Positions 1 through 10,251 of a stretch of 64,000 bases of DNA are shown here, in pieces. The translations under genes were made by a program, and so were the position numbers. The first letter of the stretch is position 1; each line of letters begins with the position of its first letter. Source of the stretch: Gammaproteobacteria bacterium (GTDB lineage: Bacteria; Pseudomonadota; Gammaproteobacteria; Thiohalobacterales; Thiohalobacteraceae); contig JAHJQQ010000023.1 of assembly GCA_018819175.1 (NCBI GenBank), forward strand, positions 62,001 through 126,000. Reading direction: 5' to 3'. The notes beneath the pieces are model-generated. The model did not search any database. It worked only from the letters and a program-made list of their open reading frames with translations, and had not been told where the DNA came from.

Positions 1-1
1 A

Positions 2-643
2 GACACCGAAATCCCGATCGTCGTGTTGTTCCCGGAAATCACTTTCAATAAAGAAAAGTTCCTCGCCAAGGTCGACGGCCTGGTGAAGAAGCACGGCTAC
101 TGCACCGTCGTCGTATCGGAAGGCGTGAAGGGCGACGACGGTAAGTTCCTCGCCGACCAGGGCCTGAAAGACGCCTTCGGTCATGCCCAGCTCGGCGGTG
201 TCGCGCCGGTGGTGGCATCCATCATCAAACAGGGCCTGGGACTGAAGTATCACTGGGGCGTGGCGGATTATCTGCAACGCGCCGCGCGCCACATCGCTTC
301 CAAGACCGACGTCGAGATGGCTTATGCCATGGGCAAGGCGGCGGTCGAGTTCGCGCTCAAAGGTCACAACTCGGTGATGCCGACGGTCGAGCGCACCTCC
401 AACAAGCCGTTCAAGTGGAAGGTCGGCATGGCCCCGCTGTCCAAGGTCGCCAACGTCGAGAAGATGATGCCGGCGAATTTCATCACCAAGGACGGCTTCG
501 GCATCACGGCCAAATGCCGCGAATACATGGAACCGTTGATCAAGGGCGAAGACTATCCGCCCTACAAGAACGGCATGCCGCAGTATGTTCGTCTCAAGAA
601 CATCGGCGTGCCCAAGAAACTCGGCAAGTTCGACCTGAAATAA
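2..643 (+). CDS. pfp: Pyrophosphate-dependent 6-phosphofructokinase, C-terminal part (5' end outside window)
   Basis: Only the last 213 codons are visible, and the frame is open to the left edge of the window. PPi-PFK interconverts fructose 6-phosphate and fructose 1,6-bisphosphate using PPi instead of ATP, in the cytoplasm. The fragment begins in the segment leading to FPEITF, then has the KHGYCTVVVSEG stretch and the LGGVAPVVAS stretch, which match the C-terminal half of PPi-type PFKs of methanotrophs and autotrophic gammaproteobacteria. The H+-pumping pyrophosphatase gene lies about 600 bases downstream on the same strand; the same pairing is known in Methylococcus. In such organisms the enzyme is thought to run reversibly, also on sedoheptulose bisphosphate, and to replace FBPase. 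A hairpin terminator follows. The family call is firm; substrate range is inferred. Confidence 0.9.
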   Translation, partial: DTEIPIVVLFPEITFNKEKFLAKVDGLVKKHGYCTVVVSEGVKGDDGKFLADQGLKDAFGHAQLGGVAPVVASIIKQGLGLKYHWGVADYLQRAARHIASKTDVEMAYAMGKAAVEFALKGHNSVMPTVERTSNKPFKWKVGMAPLSKVANVEKMMPANFITKDGFGITAKCREYMEPLIKGEDYPPYKNGMPQYVRLKNIGVPKKLGKFDLK

Positions 644-653
644 ACGCAGTACC

Positions 654-685
654 ACAAAGGGGCCTATGTGCCCCTTTGTTGTTTT
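654..685 (+). terminator. Rho-independent terminator after pfp
   Basis: A stem of CAAAGGGGC pairs with GCCCCTTTG across a six-base loop and is followed by a T-rich run (TTGTTTT). It starts 10 bases after the pfp stop codon, so pfp transcription probably ends here and is not continuous with hppA. Confidence 0.75.
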
Positions 686-749
686 CGTAGTTTATTCCGC
701 TGAGTTGTTTTGGTTGAACAGCAAAGACACGAAGGTAAAGAATATTTCT

Positions 750-925
750 GAACCGCAGAGGCGCAAAGGCGCAAAGAGAACCAAACGCAAGGTATTTTGG
801 TGTTTTCATTAGACCTTCTTTGCGCCTCGGCGCCTTTGCGGTTCCATGAAGGGTTTTCTTGGCATCTTTGCGCCTTTGCGGTTCGAACATGATTTTCTTG
901 GCGCCCTTGGTGCCTTGACGGTTCA
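750..925. repeat. Intergenic palindromic repeat cluster (GCGCAAAGGCGCAAAG family)
   Basis: This fills most of the gap between pfp and the next small gene. One copy at 750-780 (GAACCGCAGAGGCGCAAAG core) is answered by inverted copies at 816-844 and 864-884 and a decayed copy at 901-925. The arms can form a long hairpin. A related core occurs after hppA. No coding capacity is evident. Confidence 0.75.
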
Positions 926-949
926 CGAAACTGAATTTATAGGAAAGCA

Positions 950-1147
950 ATGAACCTCGATCGCGCACGTGAACTGTTGCAAGTCCAGACCAGCCTCGGC
1001 AGCGGTTACAACCGCAACTCGGCGCGGCTGATCCTGGCCGAGATACAGCGCGAACATGGTCAGGCGGCGGTTGATCGGCTGATCCGCGATCTGGATCTGG
1101 AGAAGGCCTTCGGTTTCGTGCCAGGGACGGAATTTAAAGCGCCCTGA
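950..1147 (+). CDS. Conserved small protein of unknown function between pfp and hppA
   Basis: A 65-residue protein, predicted soluble and helical, with no signal peptide or membrane segment. It is preceded by a reasonable ribosome site (AGGAAAG, three bases before the ATG). The sequence is rich in Arg, Leu and Asp/Glu, with segments such as ARLILAEIQREHG and AVDRLIRDLDL, and ends in FGFVPGTEFKAP. Codon use resembles the neighbours. I do not recognise a named family. Its place between PPi-PFK and the H+-pumping pyrophosphatase suggests a link to pyrophosphate metabolism, but that rests on position alone. Confidence 0.6.
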   Translation: MNLDRARELLQVQTSLGSGYNRNSARLILAEIQREHGQAAVDRLIRDLDLEKAFGFVPGTEFKAP

Positions 1148-1249
1148 ACCGGGCTCGAGCATTACCAAATTGATACGGGTCAAGGTCCCTATTAACCACA
1201 TAATCATAATGCACAAAAATCACTATTAATCTGGACGGAGGAGAATTAC

Positions 1250-3283
<2,034 letters not shown>

Positions 3284-3292
3284 TAATTGGCA

Positions 3293-3318
3293 GGTGGGCA
3301 GAATTAATTCTGCCCACC
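3293..3318. repeat. Perfect 26-base palindrome after hppA
   Basis: GGTGGGCAGAATT is followed directly by its own reverse complement. It starts 10 bases after the hppA stop and has no T-run, so it could be an RNA-end hairpin or a protein-binding site rather than a classical terminator. Confidence 0.6.
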
Positions 3319-3336
3319 ACTACGCCTCAAACCATT

Positions 3337-3422
3337 AACCACCAAGGCGCCGAAGGCGCAGAAGGAATTCCACCAAGACATTCAATTATTTTTCCTTCCA
3401 CGCCTTCGGCGCCTTGGTGGTT
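3337..3422. repeat. Inverted repeat with perfect 22-base arms (AAGGCGCCGAAGGCG family)
   Basis: The arms at 3337-3358 and 3401-3422 are exact reverse complements around a 42-base spacer. The core resembles the repeat upstream of hppA but has GCCGAAGGCG in place of GCAAAGGCG. Confidence 0.85.
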
Positions 3423-3463
3423 CAGGCTTTTGCTTTACGGAGATACATCAGGAAAATCTTATG

Positions 3464-3495
3464 AAGGGCCGGTATACTACCGGCCCTTTCTTTTT
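3464..3495 (+). terminator. Rho-independent terminator between hppA and ppa
   Basis: An 11-base stem (AAGGGCCGGTA) with a TAC loop is followed by TTCTTTTT. It lies only 17 bases before the ppa start. The loop region also contains TATACT, a good -10 hexamer, but no matching -35 was seen. Confidence 0.65.
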
Positions 3496-3512
3496 GTGCC
3501 GAGGCCGCCCCC

Positions 3513-4061
3513 ATGAACCTGGACCGCGTCGATTCGGGCCGTGACCTGCCCAACGATATCAATGTGATTATCGAAATCCCTGCGCACAGCGACCCGGTCA
3601 AATACGAGGTCGATAAGAAATCCGGCGCGATGTACGTGGACCGTTTCATGAACACGGCCATGCACTATCCCTGTAACTACGGCTATGTGCCGCACACGTT
3701 GTCTGCCGACGGCGACCCGGTCGACGTGCTGGTACTCACACCCGTGCCACTGATCACCGGCTCGGTCGTGCGCTGCCGTCCGGTCGGCGTACTGAAAATG
3801 ACCGACGAGTCCGGCGACGACGCCAAGGTACTCGCCGTGCCGGTCGATAAACTCTGCACGCTGTACCGCAAGGTGAAGGATTTCCGCGACCTGCCCGAAT
3901 CCATCCTCGATCAGATCGCGCATTTCTTCGAGCACTACAAGGATTTGGACGAAGGTAAATGGGTGCGCGTCGATGGTTGGCACGGCATTGAAGCCGCCAA
4001 GGCCGAAATCATGGCCAGCGTGCAGATGTATCGGGATGCGCCTGAAAAACCCAATTTCTGA
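3513..4061 (+). CDS. ppa: Soluble inorganic pyrophosphatase (family I)
   Basis: 182 residues, close to the usual 170-180 of bacterial family I PPases. It hydrolyses PPi to two phosphates in the cytoplasm, pulling biosynthetic reactions forward. The signature DGDPVDV, with its metal-binding aspartates, is present, as are the upstream EIPAHSDPVKYEVDK and the HYPCNYGYVPHT segment. It lies downstream of hppA but behind a terminator, so it is probably transcribed separately. Having both PPases is notable, because the soluble enzyme wastes the energy that HppA would conserve; their relative expression would decide which dominates. The start is the first ATG after the hairpin, and no strong ribosome site precedes it. 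Confidence 0.95.
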   Translation: MNLDRVDSGRDLPNDINVIIEIPAHSDPVKYEVDKKSGAMYVDRFMNTAMHYPCNYGYVPHTLSADGDPVDVLVLTPVPLITGSVVRCRPVGVLKMTDESGDDAKVLAVPVDKLCTLYRKVKDFRDLPESILDQIAHFFEHYKDLDEGKWVRVDGWHGIEAAKAEIMASVQMYRDAPEKPNF

Positions 4062-4080
4062 TCAACTGCGTCTCAACTGC

Positions 4081-4225
4081 GCCACGGACCACACGGAAAC
4101 CACGGACAGAAAACATTCATTGCCACGAAACCCACGAACATGAGCAGAATGAAACCCATTCGTGGATTTAGTGGGTTTCGTGGCTAAAACTTGGTTTGGT
4201 CCGTGTTTTCCGTGTGGTCCGTGGC
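4081..4225. repeat. Nested inverted repeats (CACGGACCACACGGAA outside, CCACGAAACCCACGAA inside)
   Basis: The outer arms are 4081-4107 and 4199-4225; the inner arms, of a different sequence, are 4122-4138 and 4159-4184. The structure is a palindrome inside a palindrome. The right outer arm ends 16 bases before the start of the phosphoesterase gene. Confidence 0.85.
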
Positions 4226-4241
4226 TAAAAAGGTTTTTTCA

Positions 4242-4772
4242 ATGAAACTAGCCATTGTCTCCGACAGTCACGACAATCGCGCACTACTCGAAGCCGCCGT
4301 GCGCGACGCCAAAGCCCGTGGCGCAGAAGCCGTGCTGCATTGCGGTGATGTGGTCGCACCCAGCACGCTGAATGTGCTGCAACCGCTCGGTCTACCGGTG
4401 CATGTCATCCACGGCAACAACAGCGGCGATCTGTACATGATGGCGCGCATCTCTTCGAAGCCGTCCAGCGTCGTGAAGTTCTACGGCCAGGACGCCGGTA
4501 TAGAACTGGCCGGCAAACGCATCTTTCTCGTGCACTACCCACATTACGCGCACGCGCTGGCGACAACAGGTGACTGGGATATCGTCTGTTGCGGCCACGA
4601 TCATTGCGCGGCCGTCACGTCTGTTACCAACATCAAAGGTGGCGAGAGTCTGGTGGTGAATCCAGGCACCGTGGGCGGTGTCGCGGCACCGGCGACGTAT
4701 ATCTTTGCGGATTTAGAGAAGATGACGTTTGAGATTCTCGGCGTTGAGACCGAAGTGCGCGCCGTCGGCTGA
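4242..4772 (+). CDS. YfcE-like metallophosphoesterase
   Basis: 176 residues from the chosen ATG. An upstream in-frame start at 4191 exists, but it would add 17 residues encoded by the palindromic repeat, so it is rejected. The calcineurin-like phosphoesterase motifs are present in order: D-x-H in SDSHDN near residue 8, GDV in HCGDVVAP, GNN in HGNNSGD, a histidine in LVHYPHY, and GHDH in CCGHDHC, ending with NPGTVGG. These are the ligands of a dinuclear metal site. Members hydrolyse phosphodiesters; the physiological substrate is unknown. The size and motif order fit the YfcE/MJ0936 subgroup. Confidence 0.88.
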   Translation: MKLAIVSDSHDNRALLEAAVRDAKARGAEAVLHCGDVVAPSTLNVLQPLGLPVHVIHGNNSGDLYMMARISSKPSSVVKFYGQDAGIELAGKRIFLVHYPHYAHALATTGDWDIVCCGHDHCAAVTSVTNIKGGESLVVNPGTVGGVAAPATYIFADLEKMTFEILGVETEVRAVG

Positions 4773-4799
4773 AAGATTCACCTCTCCGATATACCGCCG

Positions 4800-5074
4800 C
4801 GGTGGGGACAGATCTTCAGCTCTGTCCCCGTTGTCCGTGCCACACCGACAAACAACGCCGATGATTAAGTCTGATACGCCGCCCAGGGTGGATTCTTTTT
4901 GCTGTGTGGAACCATGACGGGGACAGAACTAAAGGTCTGTCCCCACGGTGGTGGTATTCATGCAGGTTGATTGGATAGCTGCGGCGGAGTTCGGGTGGAT
5001 TCTTTCTGCTGTGTGGAACCACGACGGGGACAGAGCTGAAGGTCTGTCCCCACGGTGGTGGTGTTCATGCAGGT
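4800..5074. repeat. GGGGACAGA palindromes, including a tandem duplication of period 107
   Basis: This 305-base gap holds three hairpins in which GGGGACAGA pairs with TCTGTCCCC. Two of them (4886-4967 and 4993-5074) belong to near-identical direct copies of about 82 bases, 107 bases apart, each starting GGGTGGATTCTTT and ending TTCATGCAGGT. The first hairpin (about 4803-4830) is of the variant with an internal TCTTCAGC loop. The same element occurs at 12070-12095 and in a shorter form at 26098-26134. No gene is seen. Confidence 0.85.
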
Positions 5075-5077
5075 AAA

Positions 5078-5515
5078 CTAATAACCCTCGGTGTTCTTTT
5101 CTACCCAGCGTTCGCCGTCTGCGAGTTTCTCTTTCTTCCAGAACGGTGCCTTGGATTTCAATTCTTCCATTAACCAGCGACTGGCCTCGAAGGCATCTTT
5201 GCGATGCGCGGACCACACTGCGACCAGGACGATAGGATCATTGGGTGCGAGATCACCGACGCGGTGTAGTATCAAACTATCGAGTACGGCCCAACGCTCA
5301 GCGGCGGTGCGACTGATAGTCTCCAGATATTTTTCAGTCATACCCGGATAATGCTCCAGGGTCATGGATTGCACATTGTCACTGACATTGAAATCACGCA
5401 TCGTGCCGACAAAAATCGCAGTGGCCCCGTAACTGCCCGCGGCAACCCGCTGTGTCTGATAGTCCTGCAAACGCTGCCAGGGATCGAAGGCCTGCGTGAG
5501 CACCTCGATATGCAT
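5078..5515 (-). CDS. moaE: Molybdopterin synthase catalytic subunit MoaE
   Basis: 145 residues, the usual MoaE size. With MoaD it converts precursor Z (cPMP) into molybdopterin by inserting two sulfurs. Diagnostic parts are GATAIFVGTMRDFN near the N-terminus, LEHYPGMTEKYL, the HRVGDLAPND segment, AVWSAHRKDAFEA, and the catalytic lysine region KAPFWKKE. The gene starts two bases after the moaD stop, so the two are translated as an operon on the minus strand. moaC lies divergently beyond moaD. No moaA or moaB is in this window. Confidence 0.95.
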   Translation of the reverse strand: MHIEVLTQAFDPWQRLQDYQTQRVAAGSYGATAIFVGTMRDFNVSDNVQSMTLEHYPGMTEKYLETISRTAAERWAVLDSLILHRVGDLAPNDPIVLVAVWSAHRKDAFEASRWLMEELKSKAPFWKKEKLADGERWVEKNTEGY

Positions 5516-5517
5516 GC

Positions 5518-5751
5518 TCAGCCACCTGTCACGGGAGGGAAAAAAGCCACTTCATCGCCGTCCTTGACGGGAGCACTGAAATCCACATAGTCCAGATTCA
5601 CGGCGGCCAGTACATTGGCTGGGGCAGGCATATCACCCAGCACCTGCTGCCAGATATCACCTACAGTGGTGCCTGCCGTGACCGGTAATTGCAGGTCACT
5701 GCGGCCCAGGCGCTCACTTAAACTGGCAAAAAGTCGCACTTGAACTGTCAT
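5518..5751 (-). CDS. moaD: Molybdopterin synthase sulfur carrier subunit MoaD
   Basis: 77 residues with a beta-grasp, ubiquitin-like sequence ending in the required Gly-Gly (FFPPVTGG). That C-terminus is adenylated and thiocarboxylated and donates sulfur in the MoaE active site. It opens with VQVRLFASLSERLG and has VNLDYVDFSAPVKDGDEVAFF before the tail, typical of MoaD. It is first in the moaD-moaE pair and is divergent from moaC across about 110 bases, which probably hold both promoters; I could not assign these with confidence. Confidence 0.93.
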   Translation of the reverse strand: MTVQVRLFASLSERLGRSDLQLPVTAGTTVGDIWQQVLGDMPAPANVLAAVNLDYVDFSAPVKDGDEVAFFPPVTGG

Positions 5752-5863
5752 GATATCGCATTGCGGTTAGGGAATAGGCTTACTATGATGAACGTCATAG
5801 GTCAGGATGTCGGGCAATTCTAACATGGCCTCGTGGACATCAAACCCTGAAACCCTGGAACTC

Positions 5864-6355
5864 ATGACGGATCTTACTCATTTCAATGCCGCCGGCGCCG
5901 CGCACATGGTCGATGTCGGCGCCAAAACCGAAACCCATCGCATCGCCGTCGCAGAAGGCTGGATACGCATGCAGCCCGAGACGCTGGCGCGGATTCGCCA
6001 AGGCGATCATAAAAAGGGAGATGTCCTGGGTATCGCCCGCGTGGCCGGTATCATGGCCGCAAAAAAAACCGCCGACCTAATTCCACTGTGTCACCCGTTG
6101 GCACTCACCCGTGTTGATATCGAACTGACAACAGAGGACACGCCAACAGCGGCGGTACGCTGTCAGGCGACTGCGGAAACTTATGGTAAGACCGGCGTGG
6201 AAATGGAGGCGCTCACCGCCGTACAGATCGCACTGCTGACCATCTATGACATGTGCAAGGCAATGGACCGCGGCATGCAATTGGACAGTATCCGTCTGCT
6301 GGAAAAGCGTGGTGGTAAATCAGGACATTGGAAGCTTACCGATCACAGCATTTAA
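5864..6355 (+). CDS. moaC: Cyclic pyranopterin monophosphate synthase MoaC
   Basis: 163 residues from the chosen ATG, matching the usual 160. MoaC completes formation of cyclic pyranopterin monophosphate from the MoaA product. Motifs are LTHFNAAGAAHMVDVGAK at the N-terminus, HHKGDV-like DHKKGDVLGIARVAG, LIPLCHPL, and KTGVEMEALTAV with TIYDMCKAMDRGM. In-frame starts also exist at 5807 and 5825, but homology to MoaC begins at the 5864 Met and a GGA lies at proper distance before it. If 5807 were used the protein would carry 19 extra, unconserved residues. The c-di-GMP gene starts 24 bases downstream and may be co-transcribed. Confidence 0.9.
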   Translation: MTDLTHFNAAGAAHMVDVGAKTETHRIAVAEGWIRMQPETLARIRQGDHKKGDVLGIARVAGIMAAKKTADLIPLCHPLALTRVDIELTTEDTPTAAVRCQATAETYGKTGVEMEALTAVQIALLTIYDMCKAMDRGMQLDSIRLLEKRGGKSGHWKLTDHSI

Positions 6356-6379
6356 TACTAAGGATGGGACAGTTCCAAC

Positions 6380-8482
6380 ATGGCAACACCCTTACGCGTA
6401 TTGCTGATTGATGATTCCGAAGACGATGCGGAATTGGTACGCCATGCCTTGAGCCGTGGTGGTTACGAAACGATTCATCAACGTGTCGATAGCGCCGCCG
6501 ACCTGCGCCATGCCCTGCAGGCCGATCCGCCCTGGCAGATCGCCATTGCCGATTATTCCATGCCCGGCTTCAATGGCCTCAATGCTCTGGCCATCCTCCG
6601 CCATCACGACCCCGATCTGCCGGCGATTCTGGTCTCCGGCGAAATTGGCGAAGAGATCGCCGTGGCGGCCATGAAGGCCGGCGCCAGTGATTATGTAATG
6701 AAGGGTAATTTGGCACGACTGGTCCCGGCCATTGAACGCGAACTGCGTGAGGCCGAGGATCGCCGCCGCCGCAGACGAGCGGAGCAGGATCTGTTCCGCG
6801 AACGCGAACGTGCGCTGGTAACTCTGCACTCCATTGGTGATGGCGTCATCACGACCGATCAGAAAGGCCGTATCAATTATTTGAATCCTGTGGCCGAACA
6901 ACTCACCGGCTGGACCAATGCCGCCGCGCAGAAACAGCCCTTGATGCAAGTATTCACCGTGGTCAATGAGACCACGCGCCAACCGATAAAAAACCCGGCC
7001 GACATCTGTCTGCGCACCGGCTCCCATGTCGTGCACGGCGCCCAATCTCTGCTAGTCAATCGTAATGGCCAGGAATTTCCGATTGAAGAATCGGCGGCAC
7101 CCATCCGCGATCCGGATGGCAGCATCATCGGCATGGTGCTGGTGTTTCATGATGTCAGCCGCGAACGACATATGGCCCGACAGATCAGCTACCAGACCAG
7201 CCACGACACGCTCACCGATCTGAGCAATCGCACCGCATTTGAGACGCAACTGGCGGAGCTGGTACAGCGCGCCGGGAGCACCGCTCAGCAGCATGTCATG
7301 CTGTATCTGGACCTGGACCAGTTCAAAATTATCAATGACACCTGTGGTCATATCGCCGGCGACGAATTACTCAAGCAGCTGGGCCATCGACTACTCAATC
7401 TGCTCCCCGCAAAGGCTACATTAGCGCGTCTGGGTGGTGATGAATTCGGCATCCTGCTACCTGATACAGATCTGCAACAAGGCCTCGCGGAGGCGAAACG
7501 CATAACGTCCTCCCTGCACAGCTTCAACTACAGCTGGGAAGACAATAGCTTCGATATCAGCGTGAGTATCGGCCTGGTGCCCATTACGAGTTCAGAGCAA
7601 AACCCCTCGATCATTATGAGCGCCGCCGATGTAGCCTGTTATGTTGCCAAGGATCTGGGGCGTAATCGCGTCCACGTCTATCAAGAAAGCGATATTGAGC
7701 AGGCGCGCCGCCACAGTGAAATGCAATGGGTGTCGCGTATCAACCGCGCACTGGAAGAAAACCGGCTGGTACTTTATAGGCAACCGATAATCGCGCTGCA
7801 GGGTGGCAACAGCAATCACAGTCACCATCACGAAATTCTCCTGCGCATGGTTGACCAGGATGGCGAACTCGTGCCGCCAGGACACTTTATTCCAGCTGCG
7901 GAACGATTCAATATGATGCCCACCCTGGATCGCTGGGTGATCACCAATGCCTTTATCTACTGTAAGAAGATGTGTGATAGGGAGCTTATAGATGATGCGA
8001 CCTATTCCTGTGCCATCAATCTATCCGGCACCTCGCTGAATGACGACAAGATGCTCGGTTTTATACGCGACCAGCTTGAACAACATTCAATACCACCACA
8101 GCGGGTATGCTTCGAAATCACCGAGACGGCCGCCATTACCAATCTGGCACACGCCATCGAGTTCATTCACGAGCTGCGTTCGCTCGGCTGCAAATTCGCA
8201 CTGGATGATTTCGGCAGCGGACTCAGCTCATTTGCCTATCTGAAGAACCTGCCGGTTGATTATCTGAAAATTGACGGCAACTTCGTCAAGGGCATGCTGA
8301 ATGACGAGATGGATCATGCCATTGTGGAATCCATCAATCAGATCGGTCATGTGCTGGGCATCCGCACCATTGCCGAATTCGTCGAGAACGAGGCTATTCG
8401 CGACCAGCTGTACAGGCTTGGCGTTGATTTCGCGCAGGGGTATGGCGTGGGCAGACCCGAGCCCTTGCCGAAGATGGATTGA
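6380..8482 (+). CDS. Response regulator with PAS, GGDEF and EAL domains
   Basis: 700 residues, cytoplasmic, no membrane segment. The REC domain (about 5-125) has LLIDDSEDD, the phospho-acceptor Asp58 in IADYSMPG, and Lys108. A PAS domain follows (about 145-260), then GGDEF (about 270-435) with an intact GGDEF at 352-356 for diguanylate cyclase activity, then an EAL domain. The EAL signature reads EIL at 485-487, but ITETAAI, LDDFGSGLSSF and LKIDGNFVKGM are kept and AEGVE reads AEFVE, so phosphodiesterase activity is plausible but not certain. Phosphorylation of REC would control c-di-GMP turnover. No histidine kinase gene is adjacent. Confidence 0.92.
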   Translation: MATPLRVLLIDDSEDDAELVRHALSRGGYETIHQRVDSAADLRHALQADPPWQIAIADYSMPGFNGLNALAILRHHDPDLPAILVSGEIGEEIAVAAMKAGASDYVMKGNLARLVPAIERELREAEDRRRRRRAEQDLFRERERALVTLHSIGDGVITTDQKGRINYLNPVAEQLTGWTNAAAQKQPLMQVFTVVNETTRQPIKNPADICLRTGSHVVHGAQSLLVNRNGQEFPIEESAAPIRDPDGSIIGMVLVFHDVSRERHMARQISYQTSHDTLTDLSNRTAFETQLAELVQRAGSTAQQHVMLYLDLDQFKIINDTCGHIAGDELLKQLGHRLLNLLPAKATLARLGGDEFGILLPDTDLQQGLAEAKRITSSLHSFNYSWEDNSFDISVSIGLVPITSSEQNPSIIMSAADVACYVAKDLGRNRVHVYQESDIEQARRHSEMQWVSRINRALEENRLVLYRQPIIALQGGNSNHSHHHEILLRMVDQDGELVPPGHFIPAAERFNMMPTLDRWVITNAFIYCKKMCDRELIDDATYSCAINLSGTSLNDDKMLGFIRDQLEQHSIPPQRVCFEITETAAITNLAHAIEFIHELRSLGCKFALDDFGSGLSSFAYLKNLPVDYLKIDGNFVKGMLNDEMDHAIVESINQIGHVLGIRTIAEFVENEAIRDQLYRLGVDFAQGYGVGRPEPLPKMD

Positions 8483-8485
8483 TCG

Positions 8486-10153
8486 TTACAGCTCCACGCA
8501 AACCATGCGATTACGACCGGTGCGCTTGGCCTCATACATGGCCTGGTCGGCCTGCTCCGCAATGGTCTCGGCCTCACCACAGTTGCCACAACTCACCAGA
8601 CCCACACTCAGGGTCACCGAAAACGAACCCGCCTCGGTGTCGAACTCAATGTCACTGAAGGCCTTGCGCACCTCTTCCATAACGGCCGCAGCGCCCTCTG
8701 AATCCGTATCGGGCAACACCACGACGAACTCCTCACCACCATAGCGCCCGACAATATCTGTCTGGCGCAGACGCTGCATCAGCAGGTGCGCCAGGCTTTT
8801 GATTACCCGGTCACCCACGGCATGACCATACGTGTCGTTGACGAACTTGAAGTGATCGATATCGACCATGGCATAACTCAAACCCGCGTCGTGCCGATGC
8901 GCACGCGCCAATTCAAGTTCAAACGCCTCTTTGATCTTGGTGTGTTTGAGCAAACCGGTGAGGCTGTCGCGTGACATGGCATGTTCCAGTGCGCGGGCAC
9001 GCTGCGCCCGGCTCTCCACCACCGCAACCAGGCGTAGATCCGCAACCGGCTTGGTAATGAAATCATCCCCGCCATTCATCAAGGCGCTAAATTGTTTTTT
9101 CTGATCTCTTTCCGCCGATAGAAACACAATCGGCATGCTGACGTGCGAAACATCCTGACGGACCAGTCGCGCCAGTTCCCGGCCATTACACTCGGGCATA
9201 TACAGATCCATGAGCATGACGTCGGGTCGAAATTCAATCAGGGTATCCAATAGCCGGGCGGGTTGATCGACCACGCGCGATTCAATACCTGCCTGCGACA
9301 AAACCAGGGCGTAATGTTGGGCCAGATGCAGGTCGTCATCGACGACCACAACCCGATAAGGTTCAGACTCGCGTTGCGCACCGACGGCATTCAAGTGCTC
9401 CACCAGTGCAACAATATCCACCGGCTGATCCAGGTAGGCAAAACCGCCAGCACGCACCGCCTGCAACCGGACCTCGAAACTGAGATCATTGGCAATGAAA
9501 ATGACCGGCAATTCTTCGACCTGATCGCGCTGATAATCAATCAACCAGTCGGTACACGCCGCCTGCACTTCACGAGTGTGGAAATCCATGATGAGCGCCA
9601 TTGGCCGCTGCTTCTGCAACGCCGCCATCAGTTCACCGCGGTCATAAAAGGTTTCGACCCGATAACCGAAATGCACCAGCTTGTTATGCATGCGTGCGGA
9701 ACGACTGACATCTTCTTCCAGAAGATAAACCAGATTATCGGCTTGCGTGTTATCCGCCGTGACAGCTGCAGTGCCCGCCGGAGACTCCAAGGTTTCGGCA
9801 GGCAATACCGTATTTTCCTCGACCAGCCGACGCAGCCTGCCAATGCCCGTCTCGATCTCAGCCTGTTCCGGCTCTGACCAATCCTGCGGCGCGTCCAATT
9901 TAGCCTTCAGACGCAGTTCTACACGGCGCGCTTGCTGGCCCAGCTCGGGCATGCCGAAGGTCCCGGCGGATCCCGCCAGACTATGCAATTTACGATAGAG
10001 CTCGTACAGATCAGCCTCTGGCGGCGTCGCGCTCAGCAAGACCTTCCAGCCCTGTTCGATATCGGCAATCCGTTCCGGTAACTGGGCTGCGAAACTGCCC
10101 CGCAATGCTTGAAGCTGCTGCTGAATATCCTGCTGTTTTTGTATCGAGTCCAC
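8486..10153 (-). CDS. Hpt-REC-REC-GGDEF phosphorelay diguanylate cyclase
   Basis: 555 residues, cytoplasmic. The N-terminal Hpt domain (about 1-120) has phosphorylatable His57 in KLHSLAGSAGTFG. REC1 (about 140-255) has MDFHTREV at the acceptor position but a modified acidic pocket (LLEED) and lacks the usual K-P pair, so it may be degenerate. REC2 (about 262-385) is canonical, with VVVDDD, LMDLYMPECNG and ITKPV. The C-terminal GGDEF domain has an active GGEEF in RYGGEEFVVVLPD. It would make c-di-GMP under phosphorelay control. It is convergent with the REC-PAS-GGDEF-EAL gene, the two stops being only a few bases apart, and an HDOD gene lies behind it on the same strand. Confidence 0.92.
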   Translation of the reverse strand: MDSIQKQQDIQQQLQALRGSFAAQLPERIADIEQGWKVLLSATPPEADLYELYRKLHSLAGSAGTFGMPELGQQARRVELRLKAKLDAPQDWSEPEQAEIETGIGRLRRLVEENTVLPAETLESPAGTAAVTADNTQADNLVYLLEEDVSRSARMHNKLVHFGYRVETFYDRGELMAALQKQRPMALIMDFHTREVQAACTDWLIDYQRDQVEELPVIFIANDLSFEVRLQAVRAGGFAYLDQPVDIVALVEHLNAVGAQRESEPYRVVVVDDDLHLAQHYALVLSQAGIESRVVDQPARLLDTLIEFRPDVMLMDLYMPECNGRELARLVRQDVSHVSMPIVFLSAERDQKKQFSALMNGGDDFITKPVADLRLVAVVESRAQRARALEHAMSRDSLTGLLKHTKIKEAFELELARAHRHDAGLSYAMVDIDHFKFVNDTYGHAVGDRVIKSLAHLLMQRLRQTDIVGRYGGEEFVVVLPDTDSEGAAAVMEEVRKAFSDIEFDTEAGSFSVTLSVGLVSCGNCGEAETIAEQADQAMYEAKRTGRNRMVCVEL

Positions 10154-10251
10154 AAGATCACCGATATTTCAGGAACAATATAACCACCAGTCTAGGTGTC
10201 TTTAACGCAGGTTTCACCCACCGATTGCATGACTAGCATATTGATTGGTGC

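Noticed and set aside
3464..3495. Promoter with TATACT just before ppa
   Set aside because: The hexamer sits in the loop and stem of a terminator hairpin and no -35 element fits at 16-18 bases.
4191..4241. Upstream start for the YfcE-like gene adding 17 residues
   Set aside because: The extra codons lie in the palindromic repeat, and the conserved MKLAIVSDSHDN start follows directly.
5752..5863. Molybdenum-cofactor riboswitch between moaD and moaC
   Set aside because: The divergent region is too short and I could not find the paired stems expected of that RNA.
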